Shown here: positions 1 through 7,410 of the stretch, one piece after another
Layout of the letters: each line of letters starts with the position of its first letter
Numbering within the stretch: position 1 is the stretch's first letter
Source: Omnitrophica WOR_2 bacterium RIFCSPHIGHO2_02_FULL_67_20
Lineage (GTDB): Bacteria; Omnitrophota; Gorgyraeia; Aquiviventales; Aquiviventaceae
DNA length: 11,636 nt
Direction: 5' to 3'
Assembly (NCBI GenBank): GCA_001805695.1
Contig: MHGT01000004.1
Span: 1-11,636 of the forward strand
The notes under the pieces: generated by a model
What the model was told of the DNA's origin: nothing
Databases searched by the model: none
The model's input: the letters and a program-made list of their open reading frames with translations, nothing else
Made by a program: the position numbers and the translations under genes

Positions 1-392
1 AGCTTGTGGGTGTGCGAGAGGAGCTGGTAGCCGTAGCGCTTCACGACCTGCTCCTGGATCGTCTCGACGCGCGGCTCCTGGAACTCGATGATCTCGCCGC
101 ACTGGACGCACATGAGGTGGTCGTGGTGCGCCTTGGCGAGCGTCACTTCATAGTTCGGCGGGCCGTAGCGGAAGTCGTGCTTCTCCACGACGCCGGCGCG
201 ATGGAGGAGGGCGAGCGTCCGGTACACGGTGCCGCGCGCGATGGACGCATCGAAGGCGCGGACGTTCTTGACCAACTCCTCCGCCGTGAAGTGGAGATAG
301 GCGACCGCCCGTCGGAGGACGAGCTGGCGCTGGGAAGTCAGGCGCACCCCTCGGGAGCGGAGGAACTGCTCGACTTCGACAAATCGCTTCAT
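1..392 (-). CDS. fur: Fur family ferric-uptake-type regulator (partial, C-terminus outside window)
   Basis: Cytoplasmic metal-dependent DNA-binding repressor. The 130 visible residues begin MKRFVEVEQFLRSRGVRLTS and carry the Fur winged-helix segment (RLTSQRQLVL, then GTVYRTLALLHRAGVV at about 54-69). The metal-binding signature HHDHLMCVQCGE lies at 89-100. H34 in HFTAEEL, E82, H89/H90, D91, H92 and E103 match the usual Fur ligands, and C95/C98 form the first structural zinc pair. Glutamate at positions 82 and 103, where PerR has aspartate, argues for Fur over PerR. The window edge removes the end of the protein; the family is usually about 140-150 aa, so perhaps 10-20 residues and any second CxxC are missing. 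The ATG at 392 is the only sensible start although its Shine-Dalgarno is weak. A promoter and a palindromic operator lie directly upstream, consistent with autoregulation. Fur versus Zur is not excluded. Confidence 0.9.
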   Translation of the reverse strand, partial: MKRFVEVEQFLRSRGVRLTSQRQLVLRRAVAYLHFTAEELVKNVRAFDASIARGTVYRTLALLHRAGVVEKHDFRYGPPNYEVTLAKAHHDHLMCVQCGEIIEFQEPRVETIQEQVVKRYGYQLLSHTHK

Positions 393-418
393 GATGGGAG
401 CCTGCTGTTAACCTTACT

Positions 419-433
419 TGAGACTGAGTCTCA
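419..433. promoter_or_regulatory. Fur-box-like palindromic operator upstream of fur
   Basis: TGAGACTGAGTCTCA is a perfect 7-1-7 inverted repeat, the same architecture and the same outer TGA/TCA as the classical Fur core TGATAATnATTATCA. It lies 26 bp upstream of the fur ATG and just downstream of the predicted transcription start, where a bound repressor would block transcription. The sequence is direct; binding by this Fur protein is inferred. Confidence 0.6.
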
Positions 434-446
434 TAAAGTTGAAAAC

Positions 447-474
447 AGTATAGTAGATAAGACTTTCCTGTCAA
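447..474 (-). promoter_or_regulatory. Sigma70-type promoter of fur
   Basis: On the minus strand a perfect -35 TTGACA (469-474) is followed after 16 bp by TATACT (447-452), one mismatch from the -10 consensus. The predicted start near base 440 gives a leader of about 50 nt that contains the palindromic operator. The surrounding stretch is locally AT-rich in an otherwise GC-rich window. Confidence 0.65.
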
Positions 475-528
475 CTATTATTTTCGCGAGGGCGATGCGG
501 GTGGTGCGCGGGGTCCCCGAAGGGGCGC

Positions 529-1776
529 TTAGGGCCTGCGCGGGGCTTCGCCGTGCGCGACGGACGCGGCCGGCTGATGAGCGGAAATGTGGAGCGGGCG
601 GAAGAGGGCGAGGCTCGCCGTGTAGCCGTGCAGGAAGTTCGTTCCGTGCGCCGGGCCGATCTCGCCGTTGCAGAACAAGCCGCCGATGGGCAGCTTGCCG
701 CTGACGGTCTGGATCAGCCTCACGTCCTGATGGGCGGCCCCGTAGAGCGACTTGCCCCGCCCCGCGCAGTTGAAGAGGAGGCAGCCGGCCGGCGGCAGCG
801 GGTGCGGCGTCAGCTGCTGCTGGAGCAGGCGGCGCAGCTCCTGGCGCGACGTGGCGGGATCGCGCAGCTGAAACTGGATCGTCTGTCCGACCTCCGCCCC
901 CTCCGCAATGGCCAAGGCGCCCAGCTCCGGATCGATGCCGACGATGTTGCGGATGAGGAAATCGCCGGAGCCGAATCGCTGCCGCATTTCGGACATCGCC
1001 ACCCCGGCGAAGATCGAGCCGCGCTGGGCGAGCTGTCGGTCGCCCGGCGAGAGCGCGGAGAGGACGTCGTGGAGGACCGCCAGCGCCTGCCGCCCGCCGA
1101 GCTCCAGCACCGCCTGTTCTTCGGCTTTGGTGACGACGTAGGGGCGCCCGACCGGGCGGCAGCCCTGCGAGACGACGGTGTCCATCGTGATGTTGCCCGC
1201 CATGGCGACTCCCACCGCCCCGTCGCGGTGAACCGTGGTGTTCAGGAAGAGCAGGTGCTCGCCCGGAGACGTCCCGCCGCTCACCAGCCCCCCGATGATC
1301 GGCCGGGCGCGGTACGTGGCGTTCAGTTCGGCGATCAGCTTCGGCGTCTGGCACGTGTAGGGATCGGCCAGCAGCACGAAGGCGGTTCGCGCCTCCGGGG
1401 AGGCCCCGATCTTGTCCACCCAGAACCCGCCCGGCGAGGAGTCGGCCAGCTCCTTCGGGGTGACGGCAAACGGGAAGAGCCGGACCTCCGGCAAGTGGGC
1501 GGCAAGGATGGAGACCGCCGGCACCCATTCGAACTCCTGCGCGCCGCCGATGATGCCGCTGCCGCTGCAGCCGATGAGGGTGCGCGGCCGCAGCCGCTCA
1601 TGGATGAAGGCCAGCAGGTCGGGCCAGGTAGCGCGGTAGGCGGGGGAGACGAAGAGGCAGGCGAGGTCGCAGGACCCGCCGGAGAGCTGCGCAGCGACCT
1701 GCCGGCACGCGTCGTCCGCCGCTTCGCGGGCGGTCACGGCGTCGCTGATCCCGGACGTGAAGCGCATGAACGTCAT
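529..1776 (-). CDS. FIST N/C domain sensor protein
   Basis: A 415-aa cytoplasmic protein with the FIST_N plus FIST_C arrangement, a sensory module proposed in the literature to bind small ligands and found alone or fused to signalling outputs. FIST_N covers about residues 35-235, with glycine-rich turns IGCSGSGIIG (68-77) and IIGGLVSGG (160-168). FIST_C covers about 235-395, with GQTIQFQLRD (297-306), the hallmark GCLLFNCAGRG (331-341) and PIGGLFCNGEIGP (363-375). No transmembrane segment, kinase or GGDEF output is attached, so it would need a partner. I chose the ATG at 1776 because GGAGGG lies four bases upstream; the in-frame TTG at 1788 would place that ribosome site inside the coding region. 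The gene ends 95 bp before the fur operator, and fur has its own promoter. Ligand unknown. Confidence 0.88.
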   Translation of the reverse strand: MTFMRFTSGISDAVTAREAADDACRQVAAQLSGGSCDLACLFVSPAYRATWPDLLAFIHERLRPRTLIGCSGSGIIGGAQEFEWVPAVSILAAHLPEVRLFPFAVTPKELADSSPGGFWVDKIGASPEARTAFVLLADPYTCQTPKLIAELNATYRARPIIGGLVSGGTSPGEHLLFLNTTVHRDGAVGVAMAGNITMDTVVSQGCRPVGRPYVVTKAEEQAVLELGGRQALAVLHDVLSALSPGDRQLAQRGSIFAGVAMSEMRQRFGSGDFLIRNIVGIDPELGALAIAEGAEVGQTIQFQLRDPATSRQELRRLLQQQLTPHPLPPAGCLLFNCAGRGKSLYGAAHQDVRLIQTVSGKLPIGGLFCNGEIGPAHGTNFLHGYTASLALFRPLHISAHQPAASVAHGEAPRRP

Positions 1777-1851
1777 TCGTCCCTCCAAGCTTAAAGAGCG
1801 CCGCCCCTCTTGTCAATGACATCCGCGTCCTGGTAGTGGGTCATTTTATTT

Positions 1852-1921
1852 GATTTCGCAGATTGTGCTGTGATTCCGCAGATAGTTCTATCTGCGAAAT
1901 CTGTTCGAAATCTGTGAAATC
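1852..1921. repeat. Four-motif palindromic repeat, copy 1 (diverged)
   Basis: A 70-bp palindrome made of four 12-bp motifs: GATTTCGCAGAT (1852), GATTCCGCAGAT (1872), then inverted ATCTGCGAAATC (1890) and ATCTGTGAAATC (1910). The spacers are 8 bp and the central loop is 6 bp (AGTTCT). It shares its plan and motifs with the elements at 5310-5381 and 8509-8580 but differs in spacer sequence. It begins three bases beyond the stop codon of the 1925-2968 gene and lies between that gene and the FIST gene start. A folded RNA of this element could act as a terminator or 3' stabiliser, but there is no T-tract. Confidence 0.8.
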
Positions 1922-1924
1922 AAT

Positions 1925-2968
1925 TCAAATTGATCCATTACCCGCGTCCTCCAACACCCATTCAGCCGGGACGACGTAGGCCTTCAGCGAGGCGGGCGCG
2001 CGCGCCGCCACGCGGAGGGTCGTCATGAGCACGACGTCCTCTCTCGCCGGCCACTGGTCCACCGGGCTCCACTCGCTCGGCCGGACGCGCCGGCGGCGGT
2101 GGGCGAGCCGGGCATGGGTGCTGGCGCGCAGCTCCTCGACGGTGGCGATGACGAGGGTCTGGCGGCGCTCGAGGATCCACAACTCATGCGCCCGGTAGGC
2201 GTCCATCGGGACGCGGAAGAAGACGGTCTCCTCTTGGTGAGGCCGGTGGTAGCCGGCGTTGACCACCCCCTCGGCGGCCATCTCCGATACGGTCAGGGTC
2301 TGATCGAGGGCGCGCGCGGCGGCCACGCTGACCGCGTTGAACGTCTTCACGAGCGCCCACTGCATGCCGTCCACGGCGCGGCCGGGCAGCGCCCACGGCA
2401 CCAGCCCCTGCCGGAAACCGAACGGACGGCCGCAGACGCGGTTGACGTCGCCGACGACGTGCTGGCTCCAGTCGATGAGCCGGTGCACGCGGACGACCAT
2501 GCCGCTGCCCGGGCCGGTCGCACTACCGGTCGCCACCGAGTAGGTCGCGGTCGCGTCGCCGAAGCTCAGCTCGGCGAGCTGGAGCGCGTCCACGAACTCA
2601 CCGACGTGCAGGATGGACCGCCACCGCCGGTGCACCCGGTTGTACCCCGACCGGATCGCCTGCCTGAGGCGCTGAAACGGGTGGAGCCGCGCCCCGGGCA
2701 ACGGCAGGTCCACCAGCCAGTCGGCGGTGCGCAGGATCTCCAGCTCCGAAACGCCCAGCCCCGAGTAGAGCAGCGCGTGGAGGTCCCAGGGATTGCGCTC
2801 GTTGTGGAGCTGGACGTAGCGCCGCGCGGGGCAGTCCGCAAAAAACCGCGCTTCTCCCGGCGTCTCGGCCCATGCCGATGGCATGACGCTCATCCAGACG
2901 GCAGCTGCAACAACGGATGCGCATCGCACAATCGCCCGAACGATTGCCGTCGCTCTGGCGCTACTCAT
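1925..2968 (-). CDS. Secreted protein of unknown function
   Basis: A 347-aa protein that I do not recognise. Residues 1-34 form a Sec signal peptide: arginines near the start, a hydrophobic stretch about 17-29, and the cleavage motif AWA just before ETPGEARFF. The mature part has two cysteines (DCPARRY and NRVCGRPF), no obvious catalytic motif and no further membrane segment, so it is probably periplasmic. The ATG at 2968 overlaps the stop of the upstream phosphatase gene by eight bases (ATGAGTAG), the standard arrangement for translational coupling. An alternative in-frame start at 2992 would extend the signal-peptide N-region and deepen the overlap; it is less likely. The coupling suggests that it works with, or is dosed together with, the secreted phosphatase. 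Confidence 0.7.
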   Translation of the reverse strand: MSSARATAIVRAIVRCASVVAAAVWMSVMPSAWAETPGEARFFADCPARRYVQLHNERNPWDLHALLYSGLGVSELEILRTADWLVDLPLPGARLHPFQRLRQAIRSGYNRVHRRWRSILHVGEFVDALQLAELSFGDATATYSVATGSATGPGSGMVVRVHRLIDWSQHVVGDVNRVCGRPFGFRQGLVPWALPGRAVDGMQWALVKTFNAVSVAAARALDQTLTVSEMAAEGVVNAGYHRPHQEETVFFRVPMDAYRAHELWILERRQTLVIATVEELRASTHARLAHRRRRVRPSEWSPVDQWPAREDVVLMTTLRVAARAPASLKAYVVPAEWVLEDAGNGSI

Positions 2969-5306
2969 AGATGCCGCCAATCGGCTCCCCATCCACGTCC
3001 GCAGGATCGTACGGCCAGCCGATCATGTGCAGGATCGTCGGAAGCACGTCGATGACGCGATGCGGCTCGAGGAGCGTGCCGCGCGGAATATTGGGGCCGG
3101 AGACGGCGCACGTGATGCGCATGGAGCGCTCGAGCGGATAGCCGTGGTCGGTCCCCTCGCCGTCATCCGAGCGGAACGACCAGCCGTCCGAGGCGGTCAC
3201 CAGGAGATCCGGGTCGCGCACGTCCGCCAGATCTGTGACGGGATGCTGCCAGGCGAAGAACTTCGACATGGCGACCACCGCGTCGGGATACCGGGTCTGG
3301 GACGTCGCATGGAGCCACTCGCGCGCGGTGTGGGTGGTTGCCAGCCACCCGGCGCCGCCCGCGCTCTTGCGGAACGCCGCATCCTGGAGGTAGCCGAGCG
3401 GGTCGAGGCCTGGTGCTGCCGGCTCGTAGCGCAGCTCGCCGCCGTCCGACTGGACGAGCGCGCGGACCGGCTCGTAGCGGTAGCGCTCCTGCGGGCCGTC
3501 CCCTTCCCGGTGAAGGATCGCCTGCCGGTCTTCATCGCGGTACAGGAACACGCGCCGCTCGTCCAGCTTCACCAGGATGAGGTCCACCGGCTTCGGGCCG
3601 CGGCCGTCCCACTCCGGCGGGTGAAAGGCCGCCAGCGACTCCAGCAGGTTCACCGCCGGCTGGGTCGGCCTGAGCTCATAGTGCGTCAGATCGGCCAGTC
3701 GGTTGCGCCGCCACGGGCCGCTGGCGTACGACCGCCGGGGCAGGAACAGCTTCGCCTGTCCCGCCCCCTGGTTGTCGAAGAAGACGAACCGGGACGGGTC
3801 CTCCCCGGGATGCAGCCACTCCTGCCCGACGACGCGCACGTTGAGCCCCAGCCGGCGGTGCGCCCAGTCGCGCGGCAGGTTGCACGCCGCGTTCGCACCG
3901 TGCTCCCCGCCGAGGTGGCCGTGGTCGGACACGAGGACGAGGTACGTGGAGCGCTCCCACCCGACCTGCCGCAGCCGCGCGAGGATGAGCCCCAGCCACC
4001 GGTCCGCCAGCGCCAGCTCCCGCCGGGCCGCGCCGAACTGCCCCCGCGCGCTCGTGTGGCCGGTCTTATCCACCATCGGCAGCCACACGGCGATGACGCG
4101 GGCGTCGGGGTCGCCGATGAGCTCTTCGACGGCGTACTGCGCGTTCACCTCGTCGAGGCGCCGCGGCAGGCGGGTCGACACGCCGAAAGGCCCGATGGTG
4201 TTGACCGCGCGGCGGAACCACTGCGGCGGCGGGTTGAGCGGCGCGATGGGGAGCGTCGTAAAGAGGAACGCCTTGCCGAGCCGGCTGCCGAGCGTGGGCA
4301 CGCCGCGCCTGACGAGGAACGCGTGGGTGTTTTCCGGCGCGTACTTGTCGAGGAGATTGAGGACGCGGGTCGCGGGGCGCGGGATGATCCCACCACCTGT
4401 CTCGCCGCCGGAGGCGGCGCCGGCGAAGCCGAGCCACCGGAGGTGGCTGGAGACAGGTGGTGGGATGAAGCCGTCCGGCAGCCAGGCGCTCAGCTGGCCC
4501 TTCGGCTTGAGGGTGCTGCGCTCGAACTGGTTCTGCGACTTGATGCCGGTGCGGTCGGACCAGCGGCCGGTGAACAGCGAGCCGTTCGCGATGAGGGTGT
4601 TGGAGGGGAACACCGTGAAGACGTTGGCCACCCACAGCCCGCGATCCAGGAAGGCGCGTGTGACGTTCGGCAGGAACCCGGCCCGCGCCATCTCCTGAAG
4701 CACGTCGGGCCGCAGCCCGTCCACGTAGAGCAGCAGGACGCGTGCGCCGCGCACCGGAGCTCCGGAGTCCCCGGGCTCAAACACCGGCGGCTCCGGTGCC
4801 GCCGGCGGCGGCCGCGCGGCCAGCTCGATGGTCACGCGGAAGCGGCCGCGGTTGTCCCCCGGCTCATCGTCGTTGAGCCCCAGCCACAGCCGGCCGCCGC
4901 GCGGGGCAATGCCGTCGTGGCGCGCGCCGACGGAGAAGGGCGCGCCGTCCGCGCCTAACTTCCCGATGAGGCCGAAGGCCGGGAACGGCCCCTCGGCCAT
5001 CGTCGGCAGCGGGAACCGCCGCCCCCGCGACGCCGCGTACCACCGGGGCCACACGTACGTCCCCGCCGGCCCGACGCACCGCTCTCCCGATGATCCGGCG
5101 AGCCAGTCCGTCAGCCGAGGCCGGACCACGCAACACGTGCCGCTCGCTTCGAGATGGAGGGGGCTGCCGGCGGGGACGTCGAGGCCGGTATCGGTCCACG
5201 CCGTCCGCGGGTCCACCGCGACCTCGCGGGATCTCGGCTCGGCGGCGGCAAGCGCAGGCGCGAGCGCACAGAGGACGAGCCATCCGGGGTAGTGTCTTAA
5301 TTTCAT
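2961..5306 (-). CDS. Secreted alkaline-phosphatase-superfamily hydrolase with N-terminal PA-IL-like domain
   Basis: A 781-aa exported enzyme. Residues 1-22 are a signal peptide ending ALAAA. Residues about 28-161 resemble the PA-IL/LecA-like fold: WTDTGLDVPAGSPLHLEASG, then LIGKLG and RLWLGLNDDEPGDNRGRFRV, as in galactose-binding lectins. After a proline-rich linker (165-178) comes a phosphodiesterase/nucleotide-pyrophosphatase type domain with the expected two-metal ligands: D196 (YVDGLRPD), nucleophile T237 (FPSNT), D413 and H417 (DKTGH), D461/H462 (SDHGH) and H721 (TDHGY). The site looks complete, so activity on a phosphoester or sulfoester is likely, but the substrate cannot be read. The ATG at 5306 puts the signal peptide first; it has no Shine-Dalgarno and sits three bases from a hairpin repeat. 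An in-frame ATG at 5363, inside the repeat, is an alternative. Residues 281-307 are encoded by a palindrome. The gene heads a two-gene operon. Confidence 0.85.
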   Translation of the reverse strand: MKLRHYPGWLVLCALAPALAAAEPRSREVAVDPRTAWTDTGLDVPAGSPLHLEASGTCCVVRPRLTDWLAGSSGERCVGPAGTYVWPRWYAASRGRRFPLPTMAEGPFPAFGLIGKLGADGAPFSVGARHDGIAPRGGRLWLGLNDDEPGDNRGRFRVTIELAARPPPAAPEPPVFEPGDSGAPVRGARVLLLYVDGLRPDVLQEMARAGFLPNVTRAFLDRGLWVANVFTVFPSNTLIANGSLFTGRWSDRTGIKSQNQFERSTLKPKGQLSAWLPDGFIPPPVSSHLRWLGFAGAASGGETGGGIIPRPATRVLNLLDKYAPENTHAFLVRRGVPTLGSRLGKAFLFTTLPIAPLNPPPQWFRRAVNTIGPFGVSTRLPRRLDEVNAQYAVEELIGDPDARVIAVWLPMVDKTGHTSARGQFGAARRELALADRWLGLILARLRQVGWERSTYLVLVSDHGHLGGEHGANAACNLPRDWAHRRLGLNVRVVGQEWLHPGEDPSRFVFFDNQGAGQAKLFLPRRSYASGPWRRNRLADLTHYELRPTQPAVNLLESLAAFHPPEWDGRGPKPVDLILVKLDERRVFLYRDEDRQAILHREGDGPQERYRYEPVRALVQSDGGELRYEPAAPGLDPLGYLQDAAFRKSAGGAGWLATTHTAREWLHATSQTRYPDAVVAMSKFFAWQHPVTDLADVRDPDLLVTASDGWSFRSDDGEGTDHGYPLERSMRITCAVSGPNIPRGTLLEPHRVIDVLPTILHMIGWPYDPADVDGEPIGGIYE
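4387..4466. repeat. Intragenic nested palindrome within the phosphatase gene
   Basis: Perfect 17-bp inverted arms (ATCCCACCACCTGTCTC at 4387-4403; its complement at 4450-4466) enclose two smaller hairpins, GCCGCC-GGA-GGCGGC and AGCCACC-GGA-GGTGGCT, giving a cruciform-like shape. GGGATG occurs at 4381-4386 and again at 4462-4467, exactly 81 bp (27 codons) apart. The structure encodes residues 281-307, a Gly/Pro-rich run between the nucleophile and the next metal ligand. Insertion of a mobile palindrome in frame is my inference; the arms and hairpins are directly visible. Confidence 0.75.
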
Positions 5307-5309
5307 CGT

Positions 5310-5381
5310 GATTTCGCAGATTGTGGAATGATTTCGCCGATGCAGCCGTATCTGCGTAATCATCTCACAATCGGCGAAATC
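5310..5381. repeat. Four-motif palindromic repeat, copy 2
   Basis: A 72-bp hairpin with two 32-bp arms (27 of 32 pairs) and an 8-bp loop (GCAGCCGT). It consists of motifs GATTTCGCAGAT (5310), GATTTCGCCGAT (5330), inverted ATCTGCGTAATC (5350) and ATCGGCGAAATC (5370), all 20 bp apart. It is nearly identical to the copy at 8509-8580, including the flanking CCAAATTCAG. It lies in the divergent region between the phosphatase operon and the helicase gene, three bases before the phosphatase start codon, so the phosphatase mRNA leader would carry the hairpin. Confidence 0.88.
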
Positions 5382-5431
5382 CAAATTCAGACACCGCCCC
5401 ATCCGGAGAGGATGTGACGTGGCATGAGGGG

Positions 5432-5438
5432 TATTATA
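5432..5438. promoter_or_regulatory. Overlapping divergent -10 elements (phosphatase operon / helicase)
   Basis: The seven bases TATTATA read as TATTAT (5432-5437) on the plus strand and as a perfect TATAAT (5438-5433) on the minus strand. The minus reading would start the phosphatase transcript near 5426, giving a ~120-nt leader containing the hairpin repeat. The plus reading would start helicase RNA near 5444-5446, at or next to the ATG at 5446, i.e. a leaderless message. Neither side has a strong -35, so this is tentative. Confidence 0.4.
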
Positions 5439-5445
5439 CAATGGA

Positions 5446-7410
5446 ATGATGACCGACCCTTCCATGCATCCCTTTGCCTACGATCCCTTCCAGCAGCGGG
5501 CGATCGAGGCCATCGAGCGGGACGTCTCGCTGTTCGTCGCGGCGCCCACCGGCTCCGGCAAGACGGTGCTGGCGGACTATGTCATCGAGCGCAGCCTGGC
5601 GCGGCGCCAGCGGGTCATCTACACCGCGCCCGTCAAGGCGCTCAGCAACCAGAAGTTCCGCGACTTCAGCGCGCGCCACGGTGACGCGGTGGGGATCATG
5701 ACGGGCGACGTCACCATCAATCCGACGGCCCCGCTCGTCATCATGACGACCGAGATTTACCGCAACACGCTCCTCGAAGACACGGGACGGCTGGCGTCCT
5801 ACGCCTGGATCATCTTCGATGAGGTCCACTACCTGGATGACCCGGAGCGCGGCACGGTCTGGGAGGAGGCCATCCTCTTCACGCCGCCCCACATCAACCT
5901 GCTTGCCTTAAGCGCCACCGTGCCCAACGTCGCGGAGCTGGCGGACTGGATCCGCGCGGTCCACCGGCGGCCGGTCGAGGTCGTGGAGGAAGACCGGCGT
6001 CCGGTGCCGCTGACCGTCCTCTTCCAGTGCCAGAACGCGATCTTCGACAACCCGCAGCAGCTCAAGGCGCGCGGCTACCTGAATCAGGAGAACTGGCGCT
6101 TCATGCGGCACCGCCGCGCGACCGGCCACCGGTTTGCCGTGCATCCGAACCGGCTGGACCGGCTCATCCGCGACCTGGCCGAGCAGGACCGGCTGCCGTG
6201 CATCTTCTTCACCTTCGGACGGCGGCGCACCGAGGAGATCGCCTGGGAGCTGTCCCGGTGCTCGCTCCTTAAGCCGGAGGAGCGCGCGAAGCTGGGGGCC
6301 TTGTTCGAGGAGCTGTGCGCGCGCTACCAGATCACGCACGACCGCAGTGTGACGGCGCTGCGGCGGTTCCTCGACGCCGGCGTCGGGTTCCACCACGCCG
6401 GCATGATGCCGACGGTCAAGGAGGTCCTCGAGCGCTGCTTCACGAGCCGCCTCATGAAGGTGATCGTGACTACCGAGACGTTCGCGCTGGGGGTCAACAT
6501 GCCCGCGCGCAGCGTCGTGCTCGATACGCTCACGAAGCGCGGCGACAACGGCTTCGCACTGCTCCGGCGACGCGATTTCCTGCAGATGGCGGGGCGGGCC
6601 GGCCGCCGCGGGATGGACGCTGAGGGGTTTGTGTACGTCCGGGTCAATCCGATGCACGTCACCTATCCGGAGGTGCTGCATCTCCTCCAGGCGAATCCGG
6701 AGCCGGTGCGCAGCCGGTTCAACACCGCGTATGCGACGCTGCTGAACCTCTACCGGCGCCACGGCCGCGGCCTGCTGGATATTTTTCCGAAGACGCTCTA
6801 CTACGCGCAGACCAGCGGCGCGCGCCGGCAGCAGGGCTTGTCGCTCATGGAGCGCAAGCTCGATCTCCTGATGTCGCTGGGCTACGTCACGCGGACAGGA
6901 CTCACGCCCAAAGGCGAGTTCGGCTCCTGGGTGTACGGCTATGAGCTCCTGCTCACGGAGCTCTACACGCGCGATCGGCTGACCCCGCTGGATGCGGTCT
7001 CGCTCGCCGTCCTGTTGGTCTCGCTCGTCTATGAGCCGCGCCCGCGCGCCGGATGCGCCAAGCCGCATCACCTGAGCAAGCGGCTAGGCGAGCTGTGCCG
7101 CGAGCCGCTCGCGCGCATTCATAAAGAGGAAGCGCGCTGTACGATCAGCCCGCGCACCAAAGCGCCGGCCTACCACCTCTCGCACGCGATGGAGGCCTGG
7201 ATGGCCCAGGCGCCCTTCGAGCGGATCACGCAGCTGTGCGACGTGGATGAGGGGGAGCTGGTGCGCTACTTCCGGATGTCGGTGCAGCTCCTGCGGCAGC
7301 TGGCCGAGATGCCGGTGAATGATCCGGCGCTGCGCGCGACCGCCGAGCAGGCGAGGCGCCGCATTAACCGGGACGTGATCGATGCGGAAGCCCAGCTGCG
7401 CCTGGGATAG
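5446..7410 (+). CDS. Ski2/Mtr4-like DEVH-box superfamily II helicase
   Basis: A 654-aa ATP-dependent helicase, probably acting on RNA. Motif I is APTGSGKT (33-40), Ia is TAPVKALSNQK (60-70), motif II is DEVHYLDD (125-132), motif III is SAT (156-158) and motif VI is QMAGRAGRRG (380-389). DEVH followed by YLDD and the spacing are typical of the Ski2/Mtr4/HelY group rather than DEAD-box or RecQ enzymes. Between the second RecA domain and the end (about 480-640) lies a helical region consistent with a DSHCT-type C-terminal domain. The large arch insertion of eukaryotic Mtr4 appears absent. By analogy with the family it unwinds structured RNA 3'-to-5' for decay, but no nuclease partner is encoded here. 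ATG 5446 is chosen over in-frame ATGs at 5449 and 5464; no good Shine-Dalgarno is present. Its end overlaps the next gene by 29 bases. Confidence 0.9.
   Translation: MMTDPSMHPFAYDPFQQRAIEAIERDVSLFVAAPTGSGKTVLADYVIERSLARRQRVIYTAPVKALSNQKFRDFSARHGDAVGIMTGDVTINPTAPLVIMTTEIYRNTLLEDTGRLASYAWIIFDEVHYLDDPERGTVWEEAILFTPPHINLLALSATVPNVAELADWIRAVHRRPVEVVEEDRRPVPLTVLFQCQNAIFDNPQQLKARGYLNQENWRFMRHRRATGHRFAVHPNRLDRLIRDLAEQDRLPCIFFTFGRRRTEEIAWELSRCSLLKPEERAKLGALFEELCARYQITHDRSVTALRRFLDAGVGFHHAGMMPTVKEVLERCFTSRLMKVIVTTETFALGVNMPARSVVLDTLTKRGDNGFALLRRRDFLQMAGRAGRRGMDAEGFVYVRVNPMHVTYPEVLHLLQANPEPVRSRFNTAYATLLNLYRRHGRGLLDIFPKTLYYAQTSGARRQQGLSLMERKLDLLMSLGYVTRTGLTPKGEFGSWVYGYELLLTELYTRDRLTPLDAVSLAVLLVSLVYEPRPRAGCAKPHHLSKRLGELCREPLARIHKEEARCTISPRTKAPAYHLSHAMEAWMAQAPFERITQLCDVDEGELVRYFRMSVQLLRQLAEMPVNDPALRATAEQARRRINRDVIDAEAQLRLG

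Noticed and set aside
489..528. Possible terminator after the FIST gene (CCCCTTCGGGG)
   Set aside because: Only a four-base-pair stem with no T-tract; too weak to call.
553..1794. Long plus-strand open frame opposite the FIST gene
   Set aside because: Low-complexity Arg/Ala/Glu composition; the minus-strand frame has clear FIST motifs and a ribosome site.
1790..1818. Possible promoter of the FIST gene (TTGACA with TAAGCT)
   Set aside because: The predicted transcription start would fall on or beyond the ribosome site, and the -10 match is poor.
1852..1921. Possible CRISPR array made of the 12-bp motif
   Set aside because: Motifs are half direct and half inverted, only four per cluster, and the 8-bp spacers are too short; it is a palindrome.
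2883..4958. Long plus-strand open frame (691 codons) opposite the phosphatase gene
   Set aside because: Arg/Ala/Pro-rich translation without domains, antisense to a protein with complete catalytic motifs; a GC-rich shadow frame.
5908..7071. Minus-strand open frame opposite the helicase
   Set aside because: Composition typical of a reverse-complement shadow; the helicase motifs are on the plus strand.
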